In this document: piece after piece, positions 8,381-18,420 of the stretch
How the letters are laid out: every line of letters starts with the position of its first letter
How positions within the stretch are numbered: position 1 is the first letter of the stretch
NCBI RefSeq assembly: GCF_963668385.1
Contig: NZ_OY764327.1
Span: 5,960,724-6,024,723, forward strand
DNA length: 64,000 nucleotides
From: an uncultured Carboxylicivirga sp.
GTDB lineage: Bacteria > Bacteroidota > Bacteroidia > Bacteroidales > Marinilabiliaceae
Reading direction: 5' to 3'
The notes under the pieces: generated by a model
What the model was told of the DNA's origin: nothing
The model's input: the letters and a program-made list of their open reading frames with translations, nothing else
Databases searched by the model: none
Program-made: the position numbers and the translations under genes

Positions 8381-10186
8381 TTATTGTAGTGTACCTGTAC
8401 CATTAATAAAATCTAATGAAATACTTTGTCCAGTAGTAACATTCAATCTGTCTTGATCATCACCAACTCCTCTGTATTCAATTACATCATTGAGTGCAAT
8501 AAATTCAGCTTGCCACCAGTCAACAAGGTTACCATCTTTATTTGTCATTGTTGATGCCGTTGCATACATACGAAGTTCACCATTACCAGTAAATGCAGGA
8601 GATGTAATTACTTTATTAGCATTATCAACAGTAAATGCAATACCTCCATTCCAATTTTCATCACCAAATACACCTCCAATTCCATTTACGGAAGGAGTGG
8701 TAATTTCAATTGTTTCTTCTATCAAATTCACAACAACCATATAATATCCAGATTCATAAACATCTGGAACATTATCAGATCCTTTAGCATAAACCCCATC
8801 TACAGCATCTCCACTTACTCCGAAATCTTTCCCCCATGCTTGTTCTTCACTAAATTTCAATCCTGCGTCTTGTACTCCTTTTTCGATCCAAACAATTCTC
8901 CAAAATAAATGAGGATTACTGTGTACTGGTATCATTTCAATATCATTCTCACCCCAAGTCCATCCTCCGATAGAAGCACCAATCATATACATGTGTGCTG
9001 GATAAGCAGAATATTCTACAATAGTAACTTTTTTAGTATCTCCACTAGCAGCATCTATTTCTAATGTTATAGTATACTCACCTTTAGTACTAACTGAGAA
9101 ATTACCATCTTTATCAACAACCTGATCAGTACTATTCTCAACATCAAGAGCAGCATAACCTACGTCAAAACTAATCCCATTTTCTGGCGCAGCTTCTCCA
9201 TTAAGAGTTCTTAATTTGAATCCTTCTTCTGCTTCCAAAACAACACCTGTCCAAGTCCAGGTAAATGTAGTTCCATTAGAGGCAGGTTTACCTTCATTAT
9301 CTGGCAATAAAACATTACCCCAATTCCATGAACTTCCATCTGCTGTTGCATTAGCATTATCAGCACTAACTCCTGTTCCCACAGCGTCAAGAACTACGTC
9401 TGTCCAGTTTGTTAAATCACCAGCAGAGTTTTGAACAATTGAGAATTTTTCGTTTGTAACATCCAGAGTAATGGTATAATTACCACCTAAGGTTTGAATA
9501 TTTGATCCACCAGACTTTAATTCAACATCTTGAGCATCTTCAATTACTTCTGAATCACCAGACAATCCATAATTAAATTTCCAAGGATCACTATCCTTTT
9601 TAGGAGCGCGGAATTTAAAATCACCTGGAACCATATCTAAAGTAATGGTGTAAACATCATTATCTTTATCGTATGTCATATATTGGTCATTTTCTACATC
9701 CCAACCACCAACAGCACTACCAATAACAGTCCAAGGCTCAGCATCAAAATAAGTGGTAACATTCATCTCAATTGTTTCACTTGATAAATGATGATTTGCA
9801 CTTACACGAAGAATAATATCATGAGCTTCACCATCAGTAAATCCAGCTGCCAACATGGCTTTATTAAAATCACCTACAGTAATTTCATAAGGAGATGTTA
9901 TACTATTAGCAATTACTTTATATGAAGAAAAATCACCACCAGTTGCATCTACTTCTATTGAGTATTCCTCAACAACAGGAATATTAAAATCAGCGGCACT
10001 CCACTCAAAAGTCTTGAAAACTTCTTCTTCGTTCACTTTTTCCAGAACATAAGTACCACCACCATCTGGTGCAGTTAAAACTGGCTTAACAGCATCTGCT
10101 GGCACCTGAACCTTATCTTCATCTTCACACGAAGCAAAAAGGCCCAACAACAGTATCAATAAAGCATATATATTAAAATGTCTCAT
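8381..10186 (-). CDS. susE: SusE/SusF-like starch-binding outer-membrane lipoprotein
   Basis: 601 residues. The signal peptide ends in the lipobox LFASC with Cys20, followed by acidic residues typical of surface-exposed Bacteroidota lipoproteins. The N-terminal E-set domain of the SusE family spans about 33-145. It is followed by three or four beta-sandwich modules (about 150-255, 262-390, 397-497 and 500-601) with recurring IGxxxGGW segments (residues 155-162 and 402-409) typical of SusE/SusF starch-binding repeats. It is expected to bind alpha-glucan chains at the cell surface next to SusC/SusD. The length exceeds SusE of Bacteroides thetaiotaomicron (about 390 residues), so the protein may combine SusE and SusF roles. 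It lies 17 bp downstream of susD and is surely in the same operon. Confidence 0.87.
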   Translation of the reverse strand: MRHFNIYALLILLLGLFASCEDEDKVQVPADAVKPVLTAPDGGGTYVLEKVNEEEVFKTFEWSAADFNIPVVEEYSIEVDATGGDFSSYKVIANSITSPYEITVGDFNKAMLAAGFTDGEAHDIILRVSANHHLSSETIEMNVTTYFDAEPWTVIGSAVGGWDVENDQYMTYDKDNDVYTITLDMVPGDFKFRAPKKDSDPWKFNYGLSGDSEVIEDAQDVELKSGGSNIQTLGGNYTITLDVTNEKFSIVQNSAGDLTNWTDVVLDAVGTGVSADNANATADGSSWNWGNVLLPDNEGKPASNGTTFTWTWTGVVLEAEEGFKLRTLNGEAAPENGISFDVGYAALDVENSTDQVVDKDGNFSVSTKGEYTITLEIDAASGDTKKVTIVEYSAYPAHMYMIGASIGGWTWGENDIEMIPVHSNPHLFWRIVWIEKGVQDAGLKFSEEQAWGKDFGVSGDAVDGVYAKGSDNVPDVYESGYYMVVVNLIEETIEITTPSVNGIGGVFGDENWNGGIAFTVDNANKVITSPAFTGNGELRMYATASTMTNKDGNLVDWWQAEFIALNDVIEYRGVGDDQDRLNVTTGQSISLDFINGTGTLQ

Positions 10187-10203
10187 ATTTTCCGTTATTA
10201 AAA

Positions 10204-11838
10204 TTAATAATTAGGATTCTGCTTAAGGTTTGGATTAGCAGTAATATCAGTAAATGGAATAGGCATTAAATTATACCTGTCTGCTACATCTTGTCCATTT
10301 AAACTATTTCCTTTTAAAGGCCAGTTATAACCTGATGTAAACTTACCAAAACGAACCAAATCAGTACGTCTGTGACATTCCCAGTATAATTCACGCGCAC
10401 GTTCATCTAAAATCCAATTTAAATCAACAGAAGTAGGTAATGCTACTCCAGCTCTGTCTGTAATTTCTTTTAGATAACCAAGATCCTGAGTACTTACAGC
10501 CCCGTCAAGTCGTAAATCAACTTCGGCAGCCATTAAATAGGCATCGGCCAAACGAAAAACTGGAATATTTATATCAACCCAGGTTGATACTCCTTCATTG
10601 CTTCCATTACCACCATCACGTGTTTTGTTTTTATATTTAATAACGGCATATCCTTCTTGAAATTGATCCTGATTTTGAATCTCTAATGACTGACCTTCTG
10701 TAAACCATAATGCTCTACTATCAGCAGCATCAAATTTATTCACCAAGGCTTTTGTGGTTCTATTACCACCCCATCCTTCTGAAATACCATAATCGCTTGG
10801 TGCCATTACATCACCTCCAATTGAAGCAGCTAACACATATGTCATGCCTCCCCATGTGCGAGAGTAGTCTCCGTCATAGTTAATTGAGTAAATAATTTCT
10901 TTATTGGCTTTATAATTATCTGCCAAGAATAAAAACTCATAAGGAGAATAAACATCAGTTACCGTTTTATCAGCTTCTGTAATTAAACTATAGTTTTCAG
11001 CAAAAATCTTATTCAAGTATGTTTTGGCTTTTGTATAGTAATCATCACTTTGATGAGCTGCATCTAAATATACAGCCTGATTTAAATACAATTTTGCTAA
11101 CAACATCCAGGCTGCAGCTTTATTAGCTTGTCCTCCGGCAGCTTGAGATGGGTCTAATAATATTTCGTCAGTATCTTCTCCGTCTCCTACTATAGTTATC
11201 AATTCCTTTTCAATATAATTAAATAATTCAGGACCTCTAGCTTCTCCTGCAGGCTGTGGTAAAACCGAACCAATAGGACTGTCTTCTGTTACGAATGGAA
11301 TTCCATTACCATATAAATCCAAAGCATGCCAGTATGATAAAGCGCGTAAAAAACGAGCTTCTGCCTTATATTGTGGCAAATGTGTATACTCAGTTTTACC
11401 ATACGTATTTGACTGACGAATAAACTCATTAGCTAACGAAACCTGATAAATAGCTCTATAATAAAACTGACGAATAAATCCATTATTAGCACCCCAAGTA
11501 ACCTGACTCAAATCTGGTAAATCACCATCATTCCAACCATTAACAGCCTCATCAGTAGGCAACTCCTGACAAACAAAATATGCCCTCCAATATTGACTAT
11601 GTCCTTCATCAAAACCTGATAAGTCACCATCTCCAGCAGGACCTGTTTGACCAGACACTGCAAACCCTGCATAAATTTTTGCTAATACTTGTTGAAAAGC
11701 TTCTTCGGAAGTATAAATTTTATCCGGAGTTGATAAATTTGGATCAATCGGAGTTACATCCAAATCATTGACACAAGAGCCTAAAGACAAAACAAATCCT
11801 AAAGCAAATGCTAGTTTATATATAATTAATTTCTTCAT
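10204..11838 (-). CDS. susD: SusD/RagB-family glycan-binding lipoprotein
   Basis: 544 residues from the ATG at 11838; the longer open frame begins with GTG. The signal peptide ends in SLGSC (lipobox Cys22), followed by NDLDVTPIDPN. The tetratricopeptide-like SusD fold is supported by the segments EEAFQQVLAKIYAGF, YRAIYQVSLANEFIR, EARFLRALSYWHALDLYG and the C-terminal RARELYWECHRRTDLVRFGKF, all classical for the family. The protein caps the SusC barrel and delivers maltodextrin to it. It is 12 bp from the susC stop codon and 17 bp from susE. Starch as ligand is inferred from the GH13, GH65 and SusE neighbours rather than from binding residues. Confidence 0.95.
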   Translation of the reverse strand: MKKLIIYKLAFALGFVLSLGSCVNDLDVTPIDPNLSTPDKIYTSEEAFQQVLAKIYAGFAVSGQTGPAGDGDLSGFDEGHSQYWRAYFVCQELPTDEAVNGWNDGDLPDLSQVTWGANNGFIRQFYYRAIYQVSLANEFIRQSNTYGKTEYTHLPQYKAEARFLRALSYWHALDLYGNGIPFVTEDSPIGSVLPQPAGEARGPELFNYIEKELITIVGDGEDTDEILLDPSQAAGGQANKAAAWMLLAKLYLNQAVYLDAAHQSDDYYTKAKTYLNKIFAENYSLITEADKTVTDVYSPYEFLFLADNYKANKEIIYSINYDGDYSRTWGGMTYVLAASIGGDVMAPSDYGISEGWGGNRTTKALVNKFDAADSRALWFTEGQSLEIQNQDQFQEGYAVIKYKNKTRDGGNGSNEGVSTWVDINIPVFRLADAYLMAAEVDLRLDGAVSTQDLGYLKEITDRAGVALPTSVDLNWILDERARELYWECHRRTDLVRFGKFTSGYNWPLKGNSLNGQDVADRYNLMPIPFTDITANPNLKQNPNY

Positions 11839-11850
11839 AATTATCACTAA

Positions 11851-14800
11851 TTAAAATGTTACATTAACACCTAATAAAAATGTTCTTGGACGTGGATAAA
11901 TGTTATTATCAATTCCGCCATTAACTTCTGGATCCATACCTTCGTAACCACTAATAACAAAAGCATTATTAACCGAAGTATACACTCTCATTTTCATTTT
12001 ATTATTTAAAACATCACTCACATCATATCCTAGAGTAATATTATCCATTCTGAAGAAAGATGCTTTTTGTACATAATAAGATGAAAAATACTGAGCTGTA
12101 TTAAAGTTTGTATTTAATACATCTGTATGTAAATTATTTAAATACTCTCCACTAATCTGCATACTATTATACCAACCTCTACTTGAAGCCATATTATTGT
12201 ATACGTATTGTCCAAGATTTGCTCTACCAACTATACTCAAATCCCAGTTTTTATAACTTAATGAAGTATTTAATCCAAGCATTACTTTAGGTGCTGCTTG
12301 CTGATATGCTGCCAAATCACTCTCATTAAATTCCCCATCTTCATTTCTATCCATATAAACACCTTCGATTGGTTTACCATTAGCATCGTATACCTGTTGA
12401 TACACAAAGAAAGAATTGGCAGGTTTTCCAACCTGTTGAATTTGTATCATATTACCAGTACCTCCACTAATACCACCTGTCATCACACCTAAGTAATCAG
12501 GATCGTCAACACTGGTTAATTTGGTAATTTCATTTTTATTATAAGTAACATTGGCTCCAATGTTCCATTTAAAATCACCTTTATCAATAGCAAGGGCATT
12601 CACAGTGAATTCAACCCCTTTATTTTCAAGACTACCAACATTTGTTACCAATTCATTTGTCAAGTTAGCTCCTGCAGGAACCGGAATTTGGTTTAACAAG
12701 TCATCAGTAACCCTTTTATACAAATCAATGGTACCACTAATTCTGTCATTTAAAAATCCATAGTCAAATCCAACGTTATAAGTAGTTGTTTCTTCCCACT
12801 TCAAATTAGCATCATATCCATTGGGTCTTATTGTGACAAAAGGAACTTTATCATAACTACCTGTTGAACTATTATAATAAATGTATCTAGCATATGGCTG
12901 ACCACTTGTATAGGTTCCAAAATAACCATAGTTAGTACCAATATCTTGTTGACCAGTAACACCATAACCAACTTTCAGTTTTAAAGTAGAGATGACACCA
13001 CTTTCTGACAAAAATGATTCATCTTTAATACTCCACGCTGCAGCAGCAGAGGGGAATAAGCCCCATCTATTATCTTTTGAAAATTTTGATGACCCATCAT
13101 TACGCAAAGTAAACGTTAAGTAGTACTTTTCAGACAATACATAATTAATACGTCCAAAGAATGATACTAAATAGTTTTCATATCTGTTTGTATTCTCAAC
13201 ATCTCTTACAAATTCATCTTTATCATTTGGCAAATTAAACCACGAAGCTGATTTATCTTGTGCCCAAAAATGTTGCCAAGAATAACCTCCCATTACATCA
13301 AAACGAGAATCAATACTTGGTAAAGCCTTAGTATATTGTAAATAAAAGTCCAACAACTCATTCTTTTTGTATTGCATGTAATTGTTATACGCTCCACCTC
13401 TTAGATATGCTTCAGTATCCCATGCAGCCCCAGGCATTACTTGAACACCTCCATCATCTTTACCTTCAGAATAATCGTAACCAAGATTTAAGTTAGCTCT
13501 TAAATCTGGTAAAAAATGAAATTTATAATCAAATTGAGCATTTCCAACAAAACGATTTACAAGTGATTTATCCATTTTTTGATCAATCAAAGCACGAGGA
13601 TTCGATGGAGCATTGCTGTTAGGTGAACCATCTGATCTAACCCATGCATAGTAACCTCCATAAGCTTCATAACCTGGCAACATTGCAGTACGAGTTGGAT
13701 CAAAACTTACAGCTGCACCAACAGCATCTTGATTTGAGAAATTGTTTTTGATAAACATTCCCTTTGCTGAAATATTTACACGTAAATGATCATCGAAAAA
13801 TGATGGATTAACATTAAGTGCTAACGTCTTACGATCCATACTTGATTCATCAAGGATACCATTTGTTAAGTTATATCCAGCAGAAAAACGATATGGAAGG
13901 TTATCAACTATCATACCTGATAAAGCAACAGTGTGATCTGTACTTACAGCAGTTCTGTATATTTCATCTTGCCAATCGGTATTACCTTCTCCCAATAAAT
14001 TAGTATTCGAAGGGAACTTTTCAGTTAAGACATCACGGTATTCATCTGCTGATAAAATATCAAGTTTACTTGCAGGTGTTGCCACTGAAAATGTACCAGC
14101 ATAATCAATTTTCATTCCACCAGCTTTACCTTTTTTTGTTGTAATTAAGATAACACCATTAGATGCTCTTGATCCATAGATAGCGGTGGCTGATGCATCT
14201 TTCAAAACAGTAAATGTTTCGATATCATTTGGATTAACCACATTAAGTGGGTTACGCATGCCATTAATGCCATTATTATCTAAAGGCACACCATCTACAA
14301 TAATTAAAGGATCATTTGATGCTGAAATAGACGAACCTCCACGGATACGAATTGTAGCGCCTTCGCCAGGAGCACCACCTCCATCGGTAATTTGCACCCC
14401 GGCTACTTTTCCATTAATTAATTGCTGTGGAGAACTAACAACACCTTGATTAAAATCATCAGCACTAACAGTTTGGATAGACCCTGTCAAATCTTTCTTT
14501 TTACTGGTACCATAACCAATAACAACAACTTCTTCCATTCCAATAACATCGGCTTCCAAAGAAATATTAATTTGAGTTTGATCAGAAATAATCGACTCTA
14601 CATTTTTATAACCGATAAATGAAAAGATTAGGGTTTGCCCTTTTTGGGCTTTGAGGCTATATGCACCATCCGGAGTAGTAATAGTACCAGTAGTAGTACC
14701 TTTTATTGCAACAGTAACACCGGGTAAAGGCATTCCATCATCTGAATCTGTCACAACTCCTGTAACAGTCATTTCCTGTGCATGTATATTCAGAAAACTA

Positions 14801-14853
14801 AATATTGCCAGAAAAAGAAACAGTAACTTAAACAAATTGGACTGTTTTTTCAT
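11851..14853 (-). CDS. susC: SusC/RagA-family TonB-linked outer-membrane transporter
   Basis: 1000 residues. Signal peptide (1-25), carboxypeptidase-regulatory-like beta domain (about 27-105, VTGVVTDSDDGMPLPGVTV), the SusC motif EEVVVIGYGTSKKKDLTGSI, a plug domain (about 115-235, including LIIVDGVPLDNNGIN and SNGVILITTKKG), then the 22-strand barrel ending in a C-terminal Phe. The protein imports oligosaccharides across the outer membrane with energy from TonB-ExbBD. It is the first gene of the operon susC-susD-susE-GH13-GH13; the upstream 520-bp spacer carries LacI-type operators. Specificity for maltodextrin is inferred from the locus. Confidence 0.96.
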   Translation of the reverse strand: MKKQSNLFKLLFLFLAIFSFLNIHAQEMTVTGVVTDSDDGMPLPGVTVAIKGTTTGTITTPDGAYSLKAQKGQTLIFSFIGYKNVESIISDQTQINISLEADVIGMEEVVVIGYGTSKKKDLTGSIQTVSADDFNQGVVSSPQQLINGKVAGVQITDGGGAPGEGATIRIRGGSSISASNDPLIIVDGVPLDNNGINGMRNPLNVVNPNDIETFTVLKDASATAIYGSRASNGVILITTKKGKAGGMKIDYAGTFSVATPASKLDILSADEYRDVLTEKFPSNTNLLGEGNTDWQDEIYRTAVSTDHTVALSGMIVDNLPYRFSAGYNLTNGILDESSMDRKTLALNVNPSFFDDHLRVNISAKGMFIKNNFSNQDAVGAAVSFDPTRTAMLPGYEAYGGYYAWVRSDGSPNSNAPSNPRALIDQKMDKSLVNRFVGNAQFDYKFHFLPDLRANLNLGYDYSEGKDDGGVQVMPGAAWDTEAYLRGGAYNNYMQYKKNELLDFYLQYTKALPSIDSRFDVMGGYSWQHFWAQDKSASWFNLPNDKDEFVRDVENTNRYENYLVSFFGRINYVLSEKYYLTFTLRNDGSSKFSKDNRWGLFPSAAAAWSIKDESFLSESGVISTLKLKVGYGVTGQQDIGTNYGYFGTYTSGQPYARYIYYNSSTGSYDKVPFVTIRPNGYDANLKWEETTTYNVGFDYGFLNDRISGTIDLYKRVTDDLLNQIPVPAGANLTNELVTNVGSLENKGVEFTVNALAIDKGDFKWNIGANVTYNKNEITKLTSVDDPDYLGVMTGGISGGTGNMIQIQQVGKPANSFFVYQQVYDANGKPIEGVYMDRNEDGEFNESDLAAYQQAAPKVMLGLNTSLSYKNWDLSIVGRANLGQYVYNNMASSRGWYNSMQISGEYLNNLHTDVLNTNFNTAQYFSSYYVQKASFFRMDNITLGYDVSDVLNNKMKMRVYTSVNNAFVISGYEGMDPEVNGGIDNNIYPRPRTFLLGVNVTF

Positions 14854-15054
14854 AAAACATAGATTTTCTTAATTATTAATAAACATTTGATCTCCATTTC
14901 AAAGGATTTCGGTGGATTTATGACTTAGCAACTGCGCTAATACCTTTAAAACAGTGTTTATCGTATTGAAATAACATTGCAAACATAAACAGTTTGCTCG
15001 AAACCTTAAACACTTTTTAACATGATAAAACATAAATTTTCCAAATTAATTACC

Positions 15055-15066
15055 GCAATCGTTTGC
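15055..15066. promoter_or_regulatory. LacI-family operator, site A
   Basis: GCAATCGTTTGC: half-sites GCAA and TTGC around a central CG, the classic LacI/GalR-type palindrome GCAAnCGnTTGC. Identical 12-mers occur at 16604-16615 and 16669-16680. It lies about 200 bp upstream of susC and about 310 bp upstream of lacI. Confidence 0.75.
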
Positions 15067-15130
15067 GATTACGATTGCAAAAGTAATTTTATGATATAAA
15101 ACATGTCCTTCATTTTCATACCCCATCATC

Positions 15131-15142
15131 GAAAACGTTTGC
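15131..15142. promoter_or_regulatory. LacI-family operator, site B (one mismatch)
   Basis: GAAAACGTTTGC matches GCAAnCGnTTGC except at the second base. It lies 76 bp from site A, about seven helical turns, so a looped tetramer or paired dimers are possible. Confidence 0.5.
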
Positions 15143-15373
15143 GGTAATAGGAATACAGACCAACTCTATCGCTATTCCTACCGTAGGAAATGAATGAGTA
15201 ATTACCTTCAATAAGTTAAATAGCTGAATTCACTTTGTTAACATTCATTAACAAAGCAACCTATTATTCAATTCTAAAAAAAAGAGATATTGCACCCCCC
15301 TTATGAAATAAATCTATTTTACTATCTTTAACTTCTGAGCATTTGCAAGAATGCCATTTTCCAAGGTAATTAT

Positions 15374-16402
15374 ATGAAGTCACATCCGATAACAATAAAA
15401 GATATAGCACGAGTTTTAGGCATTTCACCTTCAACTGTTTCAAGGGCATTAAAAGATCATCCTGATATTAGTCCAAAAACCAAACAGTTGGTGCAAACTT
15501 TTGCCGAAAAGGTAAATTACCGCCCCAATGCTTTAGCTTTGAGTTTACGTAGTAGTAAAACCAATACGATTGGAATAGTGATTCCGGAAATTGTACACCA
15601 TTTTTTCTCAACAGTAATAAGTGGAATTGATGATGTAGCATATGGTAAAGGATACAATGCTATTATTTGTCAGACAAATGAAAACTACCAACGAGAAGTA
15701 ATTGATTTACAAGCACTAATTGACAATAGAGTTGATGGAGTATTGGTATCGATGAGTAAGAACACTCATGATTTTACTCATTTTCAAAATGTAAGAGATA
15801 ACGGTATTCCTATCGTATTTTTCGATCGTATCTGTGAAGAAATTTCAACTGACCGAGTTATTGCTGATGATTTTGAAGGAGCTCGCATTGCAACTAAACA
15901 CCTTATTAGTAAAGGCTGTCGAAAAATAATGCATCTTTCAGCTCCTCAACATTTATTGATTGGTAAAAACAGAAAAGAAGGTTACTGCAGCGCACTAAAG
16001 GAGCATCAACTTGAATGCAATGATCGACTTCTGGTTAAATGCGACACTCGTGAATCTGTATTTGCAAAAGAAGATGAGATTATAAAATTAGCTGGTGAAA
16101 TTGATGGAATATTCGCTGTTAACGACAGTACTGCTATTGCTGCAATGCAAATTCTTCAACGTAACGGATACAATGTTCCCAAAGACATAGCAGTAGTAGG
16201 CTTTGGTGACGGTCCTATTTCAGACATTGCCTATCCTCCATTAACAACCGTTGAACAAAAAGGGTACATCATAGGTCAGGCAGCAATGAATTTATTAATA
16301 GGACATATTGAGGATACTGCCATCGAAGGAGAATTCGAAACAAAAATTTTTACACCTGAATTAGTTGAACGTACATCTTCTCAATTAGGAAAGTCAATTT
16401 AA
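15374..16402 (+). CDS. LacI-family transcriptional regulator of the alpha-glucan locus
   Basis: 342 residues. The N-terminal helix-turn-helix (about 5-50) reads ITIKDIARVLGISPSTVSRALKDH, followed by the hinge helix region NYRPNALALSLRS and the periplasmic-binding-protein-like effector domain (about 60-335, IGIVIPEIVHHFFSTVISGI). This is a full-length LacI/GalR repressor. It sits between the divergent sus operon and the transporter-pgmB-GH65 operon, and palindromes of LacI type flank it on both sides, so it probably controls both arms. In Bacteroides the starch locus is instead governed by the membrane regulator SusR; no such gene is seen here. The effector is unknown; maltose or a phosphorylated sugar is plausible. 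Confidence 0.93.
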   Translation: MKSHPITIKDIARVLGISPSTVSRALKDHPDISPKTKQLVQTFAEKVNYRPNALALSLRSSKTNTIGIVIPEIVHHFFSTVISGIDDVAYGKGYNAIICQTNENYQREVIDLQALIDNRVDGVLVSMSKNTHDFTHFQNVRDNGIPIVFFDRICEEISTDRVIADDFEGARIATKHLISKGCRKIMHLSAPQHLLIGKNRKEGYCSALKEHQLECNDRLLVKCDTRESVFAKEDEIIKLAGEIDGIFAVNDSTAIAAMQILQRNGYNVPKDIAVVGFGDGPISDIAYPPLTTVEQKGYIIGQAAMNLLIGHIEDTAIEGEFETKIFTPELVERTSSQLGKSI

Positions 16403-16603
16403 AATTCCTAAGTATACTGTTAGCATCCTCGATTCATATCTGTTTCGAGGAATTTACACTTCCGATCCCAATACTTCACTAGGAATTATTGAAACATACC
16501 GACAGTAGTCAACTGAAGTTCTTATTATTACACTATTCAAAAATAGATCTTCTGCTCAATATTCTCAACTTTCGATAAAATCTCCACATTTTTGTAAGTT
16601 TTT

Positions 16604-16615
16604 GCAATCGTTTGC
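16604..16615. promoter_or_regulatory. LacI-family operator, site C
   Basis: GCAATCGTTTGC, identical to sites A and D, embedded in TTTTGCAATCGTTTGCAAAA so the palindrome extends further. About 400 bp upstream of the MFS transporter gene. Confidence 0.75.
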
Positions 16616-16668
16616 AAAATATTTTCTTCAATACTTAATCAAAAAAAACTAATTATTACCATCACTCC

Positions 16669-16680
16669 GCAATCGTTTGC
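16669..16680. promoter_or_regulatory. LacI-family operator, site D
   Basis: GCAATCGTTTGC again, 65 bp downstream of site C and about 80 bp upstream of the candidate -7 element at 16760. Confidence 0.75.
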
Positions 16681-16759
16681 AATCTATACTATCATTGAAA
16701 ACTACAACTTTAGAAAGCTTCATCGCAACTTTTTCAATACTACATCTTGACATATTTCT

Positions 16760-16767
16760 TACATTTG
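16760..16767 (+). promoter_or_regulatory. Candidate -7 element of the MFS-pgmB-GH65 operon
   Basis: TACATTTG fits the Bacteroidota -7 consensus TAnnTTTG and lies downstream of operators C and D. The -33 TTTG is not evident, and the leader would be about 235 nt long. Confidence 0.35.
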
Positions 16768-17005
16768 TATTGGATTTATGTAAAAGTAACTTACCTGCTA
16801 ATACCTTTAACTTGAAACATTCGTTTTGAGATCAGGAGTATTATCCTGTTGAAATCACAAAAAACATTTAAGCGAATAAGTGGTATAACACTTACATTTT
16901 GATGTTCGTATTTAATCGTTCATCATTAACAAACTAGTTGCTGTAATGACCTAATTATATTTCATTACAATAATTATAAATGAGCTAATTGATAATAGAA
17001 AAAAG

Positions 17006-18394
17006 ATGAAGAAATTACCAAAACTATCATTTTGGCAAATATGGAATGTGAGCTTCGGATTTTTAGGAATCCAAATGGGCTTTGCTCTTCAGAGTGCCAA
17101 TGTTAGTCGTATTCTTTCCAATTTGGGTGCCGATTTACATTCTCTCCCTCTGTTTTGGATTGCAGCACCTCTAATGGGATTAATTGTTCAACCCATTGTT
17201 GGTTCAGCCAGTGATCGCACATGGAATAGGTTTGGAAGACGAGGACCTTATATTTTAGGAGGTGCTATTGTTGCTGCTATTGCTATGTTTTTAATGCCAA
17301 ATGCATCATCTGTGGTATCAATCATGCCTGTGTTACTTTTTGGCTTGTTAATGTTTGCTCTCATGGATGGTTCATTTAATATTACGATGCAACCGTTCAG
17401 AGCATTAGTTGCAGACATGACTCCCGAAGAACAACGAAACCTTGGTTATTCAACACAAAGTTTTTTAATTAACGCAGGTGCTGTATTAGGTTCAATTTTA
17501 CCATTTATCTTAACAAATGGTCTTAACATTGCCAATACATCAGAACCAGGCACAGTTGCACCTTCGGTAATCTGGTCATTTTATATTGGTGGTAGTGTTC
17601 TACTATTATCTGTTATCTGGACAGTTGTTCGAACAAAAGAATATCCTCCCGAAGAATATGCTGAATATAAAGGATTAGATCAATCTCAGGAAACCGATCC
17701 TCAATACAAAGGCATTATCGGATTCTTCCGGTTATTGAAAATAACGCCAAAAACAATGATTCAATTGGCAGTTGTTCAGTTCTTCTCGTGGTTTGCATTA
17801 TACATTATGTGGGTTTACACAACTCCAGCTGTTTCGCAGCATGTATGGGGCGAGGCCATTGGCGAAAGTGCAACTAAAGGAGCACAAGATGCTGGTGATT
17901 GGGTAGGTATTTTGTTTGCTGCTTATAGCTTATTTGCTGCATTATTTTCAACACAAATGTCAAAATTGGCAACCAAATTTGGCAGAAAAACAATTTACAG
18001 TGTTGCATTGCTTATTGGTGGTATAGCATATATATCAACCTTATTTTTTAAAGGAGGTGATATGGTACATTTAAACCTTCTTTTTACACAGGTAGATGTT
18101 CCATCAAGCGCAGTAATGTGGATGCTACCAATGGTAGGAATTGGAATAGCCTGGGCAGCAATCTTGGCAATGCCTTATGCAATTCTTTCAGAATCAATCC
18201 CAGCTGATAAAATGGGTGTATTCATGGGAATATTCAACTTTACCATTGCCGGACCTCAAATCCTTAGCGGATTAATAGCTGGTCCAATTATTAAATATTG
18301 GTTTGATGGCGAGGCCATCTATATGATCGTAATTGCAGGTATAAGCATGTTACTTGGAGCCATATCTGTAAGCTTTGTTAAAACTAAAAACTAA
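17006..18394 (+). CDS. MFS sugar transporter (SLC45/GPH-like maltose permease)
   Basis: 462 residues with about 12 transmembrane helices. The first half carries GSASDRTWNRFGRRGPYILGG, the cytoplasmic loop 2-3 signature of the sucrose/maltose-proton symporter group (SLC45-like), and ALVADMTPEEQRN after helix 4 to 5. The protein would import maltose or short maltodextrins across the inner membrane with protons. It is the first gene of the operon with pgmB (26 bp downstream) and GH65, a combination in which the transporter supplies maltose for cytoplasmic phosphorolysis. The upstream region carries LacI-type operators. Substrate is inferred from context. Confidence 0.88.
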   Translation: MKKLPKLSFWQIWNVSFGFLGIQMGFALQSANVSRILSNLGADLHSLPLFWIAAPLMGLIVQPIVGSASDRTWNRFGRRGPYILGGAIVAAIAMFLMPNASSVVSIMPVLLFGLLMFALMDGSFNITMQPFRALVADMTPEEQRNLGYSTQSFLINAGAVLGSILPFILTNGLNIANTSEPGTVAPSVIWSFYIGGSVLLLSVIWTVVRTKEYPPEEYAEYKGLDQSQETDPQYKGIIGFFRLLKITPKTMIQLAVVQFFSWFALYIMWVYTTPAVSQHVWGEAIGESATKGAQDAGDWVGILFAAYSLFAALFSTQMSKLATKFGRKTIYSVALLIGGIAYISTLFFKGGDMVHLNLLFTQVDVPSSAVMWMLPMVGIGIAWAAILAMPYAILSESIPADKMGVFMGIFNFTIAGPQILSGLIAGPIIKYWFDGEAIYMIVIAGISMLLGAISVSFVKTKN

Positions 18395-18420
18395 GTATAG
18401 TCATAAATCGAGAAGAAAAG

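Larger units (their letters stand above)
14854..15373. other. Intergenic control region between susC and lacI
   Basis: This 520-bp spacer separates the divergent susC operon and the lacI gene. It contains two LacI-type operators (listed separately) and two minus-strand matches to the -7 element TAnnTTTG, at 14980-14987 (TATGTTTG) and 15078-15085 (TACTTTTG). Neither has a clear TTTG at the right distance. If the second is used, operator 15055-15066 would lie just after the transcription start, a roadblock position. A short open frame on the minus strand overlapping the start of lacI is a shadow. Confidence 0.5.
16403..17005. other. Intergenic control region upstream of the maltose-uptake operon
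   Basis: This 603-bp gap begins with a weak hairpin (CCTCGA 16427-16432 with TCGAGG 16445-16450) after lacI. It contains two identical LacI operators (listed separately) and a plus-strand -7 element TACATTTG at 16760-16767, about 80 bp downstream of the second operator. No matching TTTG sits at the usual distance, so the promoter call is tentative. No gene is seen. Confidence 0.5.

Noticed and set aside
15264-15449. Minus-strand frame of 61 codons overlapping the start of lacI
   Set aside because: It overlaps the conserved helix-turn-helix coding region on the other strand and shows no protein features.
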